DNA of 64,000 bases, taken from NCBI GenBank assembly GCA_963971405.1, contig OZ020488.1, positions 27,671,089 through 27,735,088 of the forward strand, read 5' to 3'. Shown piece after piece: positions 1 to 11,815 of this stretch. The DNA comes from Psococerastis gibbosa (lineage: Eukaryota; Arthropoda; Insecta; Psocodea; Psocidae). Below the pieces are notes generated by a model. The model had not been told where the DNA came from and did no database searches. It saw only the letters and a list, made by a program, of their open reading frames with translations. Each line of letters starts with the position of its first letter. Within the stretch, counting starts at the first letter, position 1. Both the position numbers and the translations under genes were made by a program.

Positions 1-134
1 GTTCTTTTTATGCATTGTTAGAATAAGATTGTTTACGTTAAGCCTATGTATTTTGTAAATTGTATTGTTTTTGGACGTGGGTTAGGCAGAAAAAGACTTT
101 CTAGTCTTAAGTCTCGCCCCGTAAATATAAGACG

Positions 135-170
<36 letters not shown>

Positions 171-176
171 TAAATA
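1..176 (+). mobile_element. LINE 3' end with (TTA)n tail
   Basis: Non-coding 3' terminus of a non-LTR retrotransposon entering from the left edge. It has a short hairpin (AAGACT / AGTCTT around 89-107), then GCCCCGTAAATATAAGACG, then a (TTA)n run at about 136-168. A small hairpin followed by a CCCCGTAAATA-type block and a trinucleotide tail is typical of CR1/jockey-like LINE ends in arthropods. No coding part is in the window, so the clade is an inference. Confidence 0.55.
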
Positions 177-803
177 AAAAATAAAAAGTACTAAATTTCG
201 GGCTGCCAATTTCCTACGGGTTGTACACTCTTAAGGTGAGTGAACAAAAACTTGCAATTCTACTTGTGATTGTAATAAACCTAAACTTGGATATTGGAAG
301 CCCCTCCACCCGTTGCGGTTTTGCCTTAGGGCCTGTTCAGAATTCATGGGGTTTGCCCACCAATTTCTTGTTCCTTCATTTCGGTATTCACCTAAATAAA
401 TCTTCTTTGTAAAACCTTTCGAGAGGCAAATAAAACAATCGTCAGTTTGCCTTCACATTGATATACTTTCGGTGGAGAGCAATAGCTTACCCCATTGAGT
501 TCAACTCGTTTCCTCGGAAATCGCCATAAAATCCAAAGAATATTTTCTTGTTCCGTTGGCTTGGTCGTACGCTCAAGTTCATTGAAAATAAATTGGTAGT
601 GGGAAAATTTTTCCTTCTTCTGAGCACTCGAACGTGTTTGAAATTTCATCGTCAAGCCGCTTAAGAGGCGCTGTCTATTGTTTCCAACTTGGCTTTCAAT
701 GCATGCACAGTTATTGCAAAATATATTACTAAAAATATTCAGCAACGATTAATATTCAATAGACAACTTTCCTATGCAAAATCCAACGAGGTGTGCCTCC
801 ACC
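177..803. other. No recognisable feature
   Basis: AT-rich unique-looking sequence. A 117-codon minus-strand open frame at 392-745 has no motif I recognise and is not supported as a gene. Confidence 0.5.
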
Positions 804-950
804 TCACTGTTAATAGTATGGCGCACCCCCATACTTAAGTTATGGAGAGATGTGCAGTCCGCAGGATTTCAATTATTAGTTGACAACCCTGTTGTTATGT
901 GGACTGCACCTATCTCCATAAGATAAGTATGCGCCGCGAAAATCACAGTG
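804..950. mobile_element. Foldback MITE with ~55-bp inverted arms
   Basis: The left arm starts TCACTGT at 804 and continues through GGCGCACCCCCATACTT, TTATGGAGAGATGTGCAGTCC-like sequence; the right arm (about 896-950) is its diverged reverse complement and ends ACAGTGA. The core is a short AT-rich loop. No clear target-site duplication and no coding capacity, so the superfamily is unassigned. Confidence 0.6.
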
Positions 951-1014
951 ATTTCGTATGGGAAATGTGTCAACTTTTTGAAGGAAAAAAAAATTGTTAG
1001 TGCTTGTGGCTAAC

Positions 1015-1165
1015 AACCTTCCTTCCTTTGTGAGGCCTCACCTTGGCAACCTTGACGCACCTCGTCTGCTTTCGCGAGAACTATTTGCCCCGCCAAGGAC
1101 TCGAATCGGGTCGCTCGGGTGGTAGATGTACCGTAGATTAGCGTCAAGCCCATGGGGACCTTGGT
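1015..1165 (-). repeat. Possible tRNA-derived SINE fragment
   Basis: The reverse strand carries GATTCGAGTCC (1097-1107), one base from the Pol III B-box consensus, preceded by a tRNA-like arm; a GGAAGGAAGG run at the 3' end (about 1017-1028) could be a tail. The A box is not convincing. Alternative: chance match in unique DNA. Confidence 0.3.
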
Positions 1166-1169
1166 ACTT

Positions 1170-1995
1170 AGGTTGGTATGGGCAGACTGATTTAGTGATA
1201 TAGTTAGGTCATATTTGTGGCGATAAAATGCGCATAATACCCCAAAAAGGTCCTTATATTTTTTGAAATCTTTATTATCCGTTATTTGCTTTCCAAGGAT
1301 CTTTGTATTCTTACGACTAATACCTTTGACCAACAATATTTTATATTTTATTAACCAGTGAACTCATAGAGAAACTACAATACTATCCCCACTGAGAAAG
1401 GAACGTGACTACATGCCCTAAACGACCGCGATAAAGACCTTTTCGTGATTCGCAACCACAGTCCCTTTTCTCCAGGAAAAAATACCAAGTTTAGATAAGA
1501 ATTCGAGGTTGTAACTTGTATTCCAGTCAGTTCCTTAAATTTTTGTTCAGTTAACACTCCGCATGTTAAATTTGTTATTATAGTTTTAACGATGTTTTTT
1601 GCTTTTTGATTTGATCTTTAACTCATTTTATCGTAGGTACTATCAAGTTTATATGAACCTACAGACTTTTCAAAATCTATCAACTATACGCTTGATACTT
1701 CTACAATAAAAAAATATATATTCTCGTACGCCTTTAGTTTTTTGATTAATTATTATTCGTACCCTATCAAGGATCTTAATACTACAATAGCCTGTCATAA
1801 TTTGATCATACTGTATTTTCCTCGTTCAAATTTATGAAATGGTTGGAAGCTTCGGAATGGTTCATTCCATTTGCATAAAATTTGCATCATAGTGAATTAC
1901 AAAATATTTAGATTTCTGGCTTTTTCTGTCTCTTGTAGCTCGGACTGGGATAAATCTGGTTCAAAACTAAGGGCAACTGTGACCTCCTTTCTGGC
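1170..1995. other. No recognisable feature
   Basis: AT-rich sequence with only short chance ORFs on both strands. Confidence 0.5.
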
Positions 1996-1997
1996 AT

Positions 1998-3558
1998 TCG
2001 AAATTCCGAGGACAATTAATGTCATCCAATGCTTTAGGGCAAGGCGGCGGACAATTTGATGTAGCGTACCTATGACAGTCAAAGTCTTTAGACGCGCCAA
2101 CTCTAGCATGCTTCTAGTTTAACTTTTTCCAGCCTTGGCTTTTGACGTGACAACGTCTAATAAATCGATGAACGCTGGCTGGAATGGGTGCATTTACGAA
2201 AAAGTGTTCATGCGTTATGCGTATCCATTACCCGCATCCGTTATCTGCACCCGTAACATGGGTTTAAAACAACTTTTTGGGCAGATGAAGAAGGCCTATC
2301 TCAATTTAAATTATACCCATGTTTTCGTCTATTCTTCCTCTATCAGGTCATGTTATATTTGTTGTGATAGGTCAAGGGGTTCGGATTTGGGGGTTGGAAA
2401 CGTGCGCCAAAATTTGGCCAGAATTGCCGATTTTAATCGAAAATAGGCCTTTTTCGGCCGCATTTTTGGGGGTGTTAATATCAACTTAAAAATTTCAAAC
2501 TACTTTAGTTCTTTTCCACCATTCTTACTCTTTCCAGACATATATCCAGTTTTAATATCCGTCTCTTCCTTTAGGCTCAGGTGAGTGTATAAGCCATCCG
2601 TGTTTCGGCGGAAAACAGGTTCAAAGGGTTTAAATTGACATGCATAGAGTAAAAAAATTCCACAGCCTGCAATTTTCAACCGAAATTAATTTTTAATGTC
2701 TCATTAGAAGCAGTATAAATAAAGGTTTCAAACGAGGATAAATACATAGTTTCAAAATCACCCCTTCATCCCTTAAACACGAGTGGAACACAAAATGACG
2801 CTGAAAAATTCATTTCCAGAAATCCCATTTGAATTGCATGGACGGGTTTAATGCACTTTTTGGGCAGATATTGAAGGCCTATCTTAATTTAAATTATACC
2901 CGTGTCTTCGTCCATCCTTCCCCTTTCAGGCCATTCCATACTTGATGTTATAGGGCAAGCAGTTCGACTTTGGGGGGTGGAAACGTGAGTGGGTGCGCAC
3001 GATTTTCAACAAAAATTTTATCTTTATCGTTATCTATTTATAAAATTCAAACTACTTCAGCTATACGCTATGGGACTACGACCATTCACCCACAAGTCAT
3101 GCTTTGTTTTTAAATAATATTTATTGATTTAGGCGTTGTGACTTTAAACTATCGTTGTAAACCGACTTTACAGACCAACCAATGTTTTTTTCCTTTTGCT
3201 TATTATTGCTTATAGCCTAGTGGTAATTTAAACTTCACAGACTACAGCTGCAACAATGGAAAATATCCCAAAACTCAAGAGTTGGGAGACATTATAAAAA
3301 AAAATTCTGGAATTCGAAATGCTTTAGACAATTAATGTTATTCAATGCTTTAGGGCAAGGCGGCAGACAATTGAATGTACTCATGACAGTCAAAATCTTT
3401 AGACGCGCCAACTCTAGCATGCTTCTAGTTCAACTTTTTCCAGCCTTGGCTTTTTTACTAATGCTTATTATTGCTAGTGGTAATTTAAACTTATCAGACT
3501 ACAACTGCAACAATAGAAAATATCCTAAAACTCAAGAGTTGGGAGACACTGTAAAAAA
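1998..3558. repeat. Mosaic of three duplicated modules (A-B-B'-C-A'-C')
   Basis: Module A occurs at 1998-2146 and 3312-3455 (shared GACGCGCCAACTCTAGCATG). Module B occurs at 2258-2515 and 2836-3064 (shared TTTTTGGGCAGAT and GGCCTATCT). Module C occurs at 3197-3303 and 3461-3558 (shared ACTCAAGAGTTGGGAGACA). All copies lie in the same orientation with point differences and indels. The interleaved order implies more than one duplication event. A 92-codon ORF at 3335-3613 spans A' and C' but has no recognised motif. Function unknown. Confidence 0.75.
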
Positions 3559-4149
3559 ATTAGGACGTCCATTATTTGAGATTAGTGTCCAGGTGGGAGA
3601 CAAAGGGAGATAGAACCTAAGGGGATTTACTTTTTACCCCGCAGGATAAAGTTGCCGGCTGCAGAAGGGCCCGGATCCCACAGGAGTGGAAAATAGCCCG
3701 GGGTTTCAATTCGAAAGAAGCTTTGTCTCGGGTATTGTAACTACTGAAGCTTTCTCTGGCGTCGGTAAGCAAAAGGTGTTCCAAGAAAAGAGATTGCTTA
3801 CTAGCTTGTTTCTTGCCCTAAGGATATGCTGACAGTTGTTTCTTCCTGTTACATTTGAGTTTATTTCTCGGTGATGATGTGTGGGGAATTGTCACCGATT
3901 TTCGTGAAAAAATGTCGCGATGAAGATAGCAATGAACTAATCAACTTAGCAGGAATGATTTATTCGAACTAACATTTTCATAATTTAGAAAACATTTGTT
4001 GGCCCTATCGATAAATGATTGGTTTTAGTTGTGTTTAGGGGGGGGGGCAAAATGAAGTTATCCAAAAAATTGAAGAATTAACCCCCAATATTTTTGTTAG
4101 TCAAAATTCATTAAATTCTATCGCGTGCCTTGGCCGCAAATCGAAAAAA

Positions 4150-4255
4150 ACTTCTTTGGGCTCCTCAAAACGTAAAATTCCGTTCGGCCATCACAAAGCT
4201 TTCCTTATTGTAAGTTCTATCGTATAAATATGAAAGCAAAAATGGATAACGATAA
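4150..4255 (+). repeat. Dispersed repeat copy (CTCAAAACG...CACAAAGCTTTCCTTA family)
   Basis: Shares the blocks CTCAAAACGT, CACAAAGCTTTCCTTA and a GTATAAAT-GAAAGCAAAAA end with copies at 11545-11815, 12715-12800, 13475-13560 and 54030-54130. No TIR or ORF. A ten-base G run sits just upstream at about 4038-4047. Confidence 0.6.
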
Positions 4256-4259
4256 TATT

Positions 4260-7120
4260 GTATGTTGTTCTGGCATAGTGGTTGTTATTTTTCTGAGATA
4301 CAATTCATATATTATATATGTAGTAATAGTTAGTAGGTATTGGTTAGAACATTGCCAATGTGCATTTTTTTCATTGAATGGATAAATTTGTGATTTTTGA
4401 TAATTTAGATGTGATTAAAAATCTGATTTTGTTACCTGAATCACATTTAATTTGCTACTTCTATGAACTTTTACAAAATTACCATGCTTGGTTTTCAAGA
4501 ATACGCCTACAGTACGTACGCTCTGTTCCCGAAGACAATAGTAAATTAGAGAACTACTAAAGAGAAGAGAAATAATAATTTCCTCCAATATATCATTTTC
4601 ACTTCTATAGCTAGAAAGTACGGCTTTAAACTGAAACCGAGGTGAGAGTGGGGCAAACTTTTTGGAGGTTTCAATTATTAGTTTTGGAGCCGTTGTAAGT
4701 TATTGCTCAGAAACTTGTGAAATTAAAATCGCCAAAGTTGGCGAATGAGGCCTAAGTATTTCTTATGCTTGTTGATAATGTCACACCGCGTTTGCTTTTT
4801 ATTTGTTCCAAATTATGATCTAAAGTTGGCAAATGTTTCAGACTGGAAGTTTTAGATAAGAAAATGAGGCTGCAATATTAAAATAATTGAAATTTATATT
4901 TTATGAGCAGACTAGATACTTGCGTTTTTTAGCTGCTGGTAATTTTTCACAGCGTAATACATGTTGCAAATTTGTAGCTTACAAGTTATTGTTTTAAGTA
5001 CGAGTAAGCGCGAAACATTCCCTTGAAAATTGCTGTCTATTTTAAAGAGTTGTACAACGTACAGAAAAACTGGAGGTGGAATTTGTAATTTTAGACGAAA
5101 CCTCGAGCGAACAAGACTTGTTCCATGTCATTATTCCATGTTTTATTTCCCAAACATATCTACCTTTTCTCGTTAGGGATGCGCTTTTTGAAGCGTGTTG
5201 AAAATGTTTGGGCTGGAAGCAACAGTCCTGAGTCAACTTCCTTCCCCAAAAAAATATTTATCTTCTTACCTTTCTCGGCAGGCATAGCATCTCAGTTGCC
5301 AGCTCTTATCTCAATATTACTTTTCTTGACTTCATCTCTGTATTAATGCATATTATATGAATGCGACTATAGGGGTCGGTCGATAGATTAATGTTTTCCG
5401 TACGGATAATCGTGGATAGTTTTTTAATTGATTGAAGTATTGCTTATCATTGGCTCAAACAAGCCACCGAGAAAAATAGTCCGTGTAAATTAATTAGAAA
5501 ATCAGAAATACTCCCTGAGTTATAGTCCTTAGAAATTACCACATATAATAACTAAATTCTGATTTTTTACGGTTGTAGCAACATTTAGCAATATTTTCAT
5601 CTTTATAGGTGCATGCCATCTTTAGGTGGCACTACCTTCATCAGCTACTCTATTTTCGGATATAGAGCTCTTTTCTTACAATCATCTACTTTTTAAGAAA
5701 TCAAATCCAAATAATATGGTTCACTGGTCATTGGAAAAAAATCGCTTCCGTGATAAATTCTTGTAAATTCAGTTTTCCTGTTTTTACTTCTTAAATAGGT
5801 TACTATCGTGAAATTTAGTAGTGCTAAATGTGGAGGAATCCATTCAAAAGTTGTAAATGCAAAACCCTCGTCCCGGGGATTAAAAAAGCTGTCCCAAGGC
5901 AGTTCTACATTATCTGCAGTTTTAATCCCGATTCTAATTAAGATAATACGTAGTGAGAGGCTGTGCTACCTCATTTTCTGTACTACCGAGCTCCGAGGTA
6001 TTTTTGAGGGAAAATGGGAAATTGAGAGTGACTTACCTTCAGCTTGTTTTCTTTTCTGAGTTTATGCAACTTAGGTTAGTATACATAATGTACGTCTGTT
6101 AGCCGTATAATCTTTTGTTGCTGAGATATTGTGCTACACGAAAAAAATAAAATGAAATTGAATAATAATTGGCTAACATTAACAGGTACATACGTAATAA
6201 TATAATAATTGCAGGTAGTAAAGCTCCCTCATTGATATTTCTAATAAATGGAGAAGATTTTGGTACTCATGAAAGGAAATTAAAAGAAGAAGTGTGACTT
6301 GCAAGACCCCCGATTAAGGCCCGATTGAAAAGCGTCAGTGCGTTCGTAAATGGCGGTGCTGCCCAGTATCCCTTAGTGATCGATATGATCGGAATCGCCC
6401 TTAATCCTACTCTAAAATTTGGAAGAGAAATTGGAAATATTATGGGCTTCCCACCACGCCTCGTTGAGTTGCGCAGTTAATGGATCTGACCAGCATGCTA
6501 GCAGTCAATGTTGTTTTTGATATACACATGCTTATAAACTATCGTTCGTCACAGTGTCTACACTTGCCGCCATTTATAGTATTCTTACTTTTACGAGTAT
6601 TATGGAAGTGAAACGAACCTTTCGACATGGGGAAAATATTGTTATGGGTTCTGTGATGAGTGAGAAATTTCTCGTCGTAAAGAATCATTCCTTGCTTTCA
6701 CGAGAGAGATCACTCCGGGAGTCTTTCGAATTAATGTTAATTTCACAGGAACATTTTTCACGGTATACATTAAAAGGGAAAAGTAATTTTCCAATGCAGC
6801 AGGCCGCAGTAATTCTCACACACGTCCAAAGTTTCATACAGACGCAAAATTTTGCGTATCTAAAATTAAAATAACGCTCCAACTGATTTGTCGGTTTCGC
6901 AACAAAGTTCAATCTTGCGTTATGTGATGATTCGCGTTGCGACTGAATAAGCAATGGGTTTTGTGATTTGTCACATCGAATGCAAAAGAAGACCTTAAAA
7001 CTCCATCCCTGTTACACAGTGAAAATTATCGTTCAAATAATGCAAATTGAAGACATCCTGTTTTTTCGAATCATGGAGTCTCTGCATCTAGATGGTGGAG
7101 GGATTCTTACTTCACCTAGA
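4260..7120. other. No recognisable gene or element
   Basis: AT-rich sequence with short ORFs only; the longest plus-strand frame (6554-6874, 106 codons) has no familiar motif. A GC-richer patch at 6300-6480 resembles no protein I can identify. Confidence 0.45.
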
Positions 7121-7130
7121 ATAAAAAATC

Positions 7131-8103
7131 CATTGGCGTAAATTCCCAAAAATTCTGGGGGGGGGGGGCTTTCGGACCCCAAGACCTTGTTCCCCCGGAG
7201 AGAAAGAAATTGATAAATGGGCCCAAATTAGTGAGGTTTTACGCATATATACCCTGGAGAAAGGGGAGCCCGGGGGTCACCCCTGGAGAAATAAAAGTGA
7301 TAATTGAGCCGAAATTAGTGAGGTTTTACGAATATTCTATCCCGGAGAAAGGGGGGCCCGGCAGTCTCCCGTGGAGAAAAAATTGATGAATATGCCCAAA
7401 TTAGGAAGGTTTTACGCATTTTGCAAGCAACAGTTGCGATTTTAGAGACGAATAAACCCACCACTGAGGGGGGCCGGGGGTCTCCCCCGAAGAAATTGTT
7501 TGAAAAAATCGGTCTGAAATATTGGGGTTTTAGGCATTTTGAGTAATACAATTTCGTGAAAGTAACCCTACTTGGTCAATATGTTGATTTTTTTCATGAT
7601 GTCTTTCATGTGAAATACACATAGGCCCATTCCAAGAATTAATTTCCCTTTCGTTATTGTAGATACTATGCCTTTCGCCTTCATAATGTCTTTGTCACCA
7701 GAAATCCTGGGGGGGGGGGCTACAAGTGCTTCTGGGGGGGGGGGCAGGACCCCCTATTTACGCCAATGTTTGCAAGCAGTACAATTTAGATATTATAACG
7801 ACGAATAAACCTAGCATTGAAGGGGGCCCGGGGGTCTCCCCCGGAGAAAAATGTGGAAAAATAGCTCTAAAGTATTGAGGTTTTAAGAATTTTGAGTGAT
7901 ACATTTTTTGTGAAAGTACTTGGTCAATATGGTGATTTTTTTCATGTAAAATAAGCATACTAAGAATTAATTTCCCTTTCATCATTGTGGATACTATGCC
8001 TTTAGCCACCATAGCGTCTTTGTCACCAGAAATCCTGGGGGGGCTACGGGTGGACCTGCTGCGGGGGGCCAAACCCCCCAGGACCCCCCTATTTACGCCA
8101 ATG
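7131..8103. mobile_element. hAT-like non-autonomous transposon with 8-bp TSD
   Basis: The termini are perfect 13-bp inverted repeats (CATTGGCGTAAAT at 7131-7143; ATTTACGCCAATG at 8091-8103). They are flanked by an exact 8-bp direct duplication AAAAAATC (7123-7130 and 8104-8111). Inside are G runs and several diverged ~100-bp modules built around CCCGGGGGTCTCCCCCGGAGA and AGTGAGGTTTTACG, plus a partial duplication of the right half ending at about 7770. No transposase is encoded. The 8-bp TSD and CA...TG ends fit hAT; another 8-bp-TSD superfamily such as Zisupton is possible. Confidence 0.8.
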
Positions 8104-8866
8104 AAAAAATCTTTATGATAATCGCATTCTTCAAAAGATGGTTACTAAAATGCTTTAAATTAAGTTGCTGATTAAATAAAAAGTTAGAAGTCAGAATCAG
8201 AATTTGATGTGATCTTATGTGACCTACTTGCAAGCAATCAACCACAACTTCCGACCTGTCAGGTTTATCGGCTTTGCATTATTACGGGAACTATTATTTC
8301 CGGCATATTTTATCTCGGTGGTACCCTTGTCAGATGTCAACCTTCCCCTTTTCCATTGCCGAAGGTATTGACAGAATCGGTGCGGTATGGGTAGGATGCT
8401 ATTTGAGTGATACGGACTGTAAGTCGAAAAAACTTCCTATAGAATGAGGTCACAAGGATCAATACTGTCGCTGTCCTTTCAAATGGCACAAGTTTTTATT
8501 TATTTTTTCTCGTTGCCTATACAATTTCTTTAAAACATTGCTGGAGAAGAAACTTTCCGATTGGCAGTGTACCAAACAAAAACTTAGAACATGACTAGCC
8601 TATCGTATTTTTACGTTTTCAAAAAGGGAAAATGGCATTATTACCTTTTCGAAAACTAAGGCTGCTGCTTTAAAGTTGCGATTGGAAAATCTTATTCCAG
8701 TTCGCTAAGAAAAAGGTCGATATAGTTTTCAGTATTGTCGTATAACTTCTCGAATGTGCCAGATATTTCGACACGGCTTCAATCCAATGGCGATGTACGG
8801 TAACTATGTGGAAACCCGAAGCCTCACTTTAAACCAATTTCATGCTTTCCTTTGTACAATTAATTA

Positions 8867-9540
8867 AAAAAGAAAGATTGAGAAAATAATCAGACCTTTA
8901 ATTAATGATTCCATTTCTGAAAACCAGTTAGGCTTCAAGCCTGGTCGGGGAGCTACAGATGGGATCTACATTGCATGTACCCTGCTATAAAAAAATCGAG
9001 AGAAGAAGAAATATTTACATTTGATGTTCGAAGGCCTTGGTAAAGCGCATGATAGAGAAGTCTAATTTGGGATGGTTCGAATAAAGACGAGTTCCGAAAA
9101 TCTACATTTATGGCTAATAAAGAATATGTATGAAGGGGCGACAACACGAGTGCGGAGTGCAAGAGCCCAGGGGTTGGTGATTCTTTCTCCGAGGCATTTG
9201 CATTGCATCAAGGGTCAACATTGAGCCCGTTGTTGCTCATTCTCGTAATGGATGAAGTGACTGGACCGATACAAGGACAAGCGCCTGAAAGTCTTCTCTT
9301 CGCAGACGACATCCTCCTGGTTGGCAACTCACGAGATGAAGCTGGAACTACTCTCAGGTTGTGGGTAGAAACGATGGAGTGGCAATTAAATGCAAGAAAA
9401 ACGAGTACATGGAATGCGTAAGCCAGGAGCCTGGATCAATAAAAATCGGCCACCAAGACTTTTAAATACCTGGGAGCGACATTACACGAGGATGGCGGCT
9501 GTGACGATGACGTCAGAGAGACGTCATAAAATATAATGTC
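8867..9540 (+). pseudogene. Decayed RTE-type LINE reverse transcriptase
   Basis: Fragmented reverse transcriptase of a non-LTR retrotransposon, in the same sense as the RTE copy at 50 kb. Readable motifs in order: SENQLGFKPGRGATDGIYI near 8910-8975, a ruined motif A region near 9020-9060, HQGSTLSPLLLILVMD (9206-9253) and the catalytic FADDILL block (9298-9318), then LGATLHEDGGC near 9470-9500. Stops and frameshifts break it in several places, and motif A has lost its expected aspartate context. It matches roughly residues 285-500 of the 50-kb protein, is truncated at both ends and cannot make an active enzyme. Confidence 0.9.
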
Positions 9541-9887
9541 TTTTCTTCTATTGAGCTCTTAGGGTAATACAACAACAAATTAAATTGTAGCTTACCTGAA
9601 GGGAACGTATTCTTTATTTTTATATATACATTTCCGGATGAATCTGTCATCTTTTTTAGTCGCAATCTATCGATTGGTTCATCCCTGTCCTAGGCCGTTC
9701 TCTTGAGTACCAAGTAGGTTCAATAAATTCATTAACAAAATTTTTTTTATCTCTTCCCTTGCTTAAAGGCTCTTGTGTAGCAAGTATTGAAAAGAATGAT
9801 GATTAAATTTGCTGCTCTTTTTAACGGCTGAAAGCACAGTCTCGGGTACTCCCCATTCTAATTATTGACATTTGCTGATCTATTACT

Positions 9888-9980
9888 AAGCCAACCTAAC
9901 GGAGTTAGGGCTATAAAGCCCTCTCTTACACTCAACTAGGAAGACCCGGGACCGCTTGCTTTACATGCCCTCCACTATAC
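9888..9980 (-). repeat. SINE body fragment (same family as 39975-40195)
   Basis: Aligns with the body of the tRNA-derived SINE at 39975-40195: TAAGCCAACCTA-CGGAGTTAG, AAAGCCCTCTCTTACA, GACCCGGGACCGC-TGCTTTACATGCCCTCC, read on the plus strand as the complement. The tRNA head is absent. 5'-truncated retroposed copy. Confidence 0.7.
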
Positions 9981-9984
9981 TTCC

Positions 9985-11540
9985 CTTTTATTGTTAGTAC
10001 AATAATGCGCCTCGTTTCTTCTCATGGTAACGAAGATGGTAGCTGAGTCTATATTGCTGCGGGCTGAATGAGAAGAACCAAATTCGAACGAGATAAGAAG
10101 CCAAGACATCGCCTTTCGTAGAGAACTTTTATCTCTCTCACAATATGGAAATACATTATAGAAAAGCACTTTTGTAGTGTGGGTGGCAGAATCTGAATAT
10201 TCTTTGAATTATGCCCATGAAATGTACGTGCACAGCACACAACCTTGTCTCTTTTTCGATTGGTGGGAATTGTGGATGAATGTTCAGACACATGGCATTT
10301 CGCCTGGTACGTAATGTAATTGAACACGTGACTAGGAACTAAAATGGGTTTCATTTTGAACTGCAGTGTTTTGGTTGTTGCCAACTGTTGCAGTGACGTA
10401 GTTTTTGAATTATGCAACAATTTTGTTGAACAAAATCAACTAACCATTGGGGCCTTGTCCCTGCTGCGGTGATTATTTTTAATCTTAACCTGGGATTAAA
10501 AATGTCAATTACGATGTTATGGTTATATATTATATGGATTCTCAAAATTGTTTTTTTTTTACATTTTTATCCTCCTGATTAAGTTGATATTAACGGCATA
10601 GTAGGCCCGCGGGTAGTGAGAACTCGGCTCATTGCGCCTCGTGTGGTAAAGGTATTGTTAGCCTAGTGTCCAATTTATCGCACTGTCTTTGAGCACACAT
10701 TATGTTCGGATTCAAGAATATGACCAATAAAGTACCCCATACAGTTCACCACACGTTCTCCTCATTCCCCCACAAAGTTCCCTGTAAATGGTTGAATCGG
10801 TCTAAATCAATTTACATATAACATGTACCGGTGGCTATAACATTGAACGAAACCTTTGTATTTATTGAAAAATTGAAAAAAAATATGGACAAAAATCAAT
10901 ATCGTCAAAAATTAAATCTTTCATTTCATCAAAAGTGCATTTTTAGTTTAAAGAACCGGTCCGAGTTTACTCGAACATGCTTTCCAATTTATCAAAATTA
11001 GTAGATAGAGAAAATGAGTAATTTCATGGTAAATAATTTTCCTATGGTTAAATTTCCGATATCTCGGGGGGGGGGGGGGGGGGGGGTTTGTCCACCTGAC
11101 GTCACTGGAGGTGAGGTAAATTCTAGATAGGTCGGACCAACACATTACCACACAGCAATACTGGCAGGGCACGCAATGCATTTGAGCGTGAATTTTCTAT
11201 CATTTTTTCAAAAAAACATTTTTTTTTACAAAACCAAATACTTTTCTGGGAAAGCAACCTGTCCGGTTTCGTTACTCAATTTAACACCTAAAACATGCCT
11301 GAAGGTAGAAAGGTAGAAAGGTTTCACAGAAAAATTATTTTTTAGTCATTTTTCATTAAAATGTAGTTATTCCTATTTTTTTTACCCCCAGAAGCAACCT
11401 ATCAAGGGGCAAGCGACCCCACGCATTTCGTTAATATTAATAACGACTACAATATATGTGAATTTAAAAGAAATCGTTGGAGCCGTTTTTGAGAAATATT
11501 TTTTTTAGACGTTTTTTTGGAGTTTTTTTGAGAATAAAAC
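9985..11540. other. No gene; G21 run at 11066-11086
   Basis: Mostly unstructured AT-rich DNA. A 21-base G run at 11066-11086 is followed by CACCTGACGTCACTGGAGGTG, a short inverted repeat around a CRE-like TGACGTCA. A stretch at about 10440-10545 (CTGGGATTAAAAATG) resembles pieces near 38670 and 15770 and may be MITE debris. Confidence 0.45.
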
Positions 11541-11544
11541 CCCC

Positions 11545-11815
11545 CCAAATTAAGTTAGCCCCAAATAAAAAAAATTGTTCCGAGGTATGGTTTTTGTGAA
11601 CCTACATGCCGAATTTCATCAAGATCGACCGAGTAGTTTGCCCGGAAATCGACGCACAGACAGACAGACAGAACGACAGACAGACAGACAGACAGACATT
11701 TCGTAAAAACCACTTTTTTGGGTTCCTGGGACCTCAAAACGTGTAAATCCGTTGAAATCTCGGAATCGAAAATTTCGACCGTCACAAAGCTTTCCTTATA
11801 CTACGTATAAATTGG
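11545..11815 (+). repeat. Dispersed repeat with (CAGA)n microsatellite
   Basis: Best copy of a five-member family: GCCGAATTTCATCAAGATCG, then a CAGA microsatellite at about 11652-11698 interrupted once by AACGA, then GGGTTCCTGGGACCTCAAAACG and CACAAAGCTTTCCTTATACT, ending in GGAAAGCAAAAAA. Such ATTTCATCAA-(CAGA)n blocks are widespread in insect genomes; I cannot assign a superfamily. Its A-rich end could be a retroposon tail. Confidence 0.65.

Noticed and set aside
392-745. 117-codon minus-strand ORF
   Set aside because: No motif, no supporting neighbours, and length within what chance gives in 64 kb.
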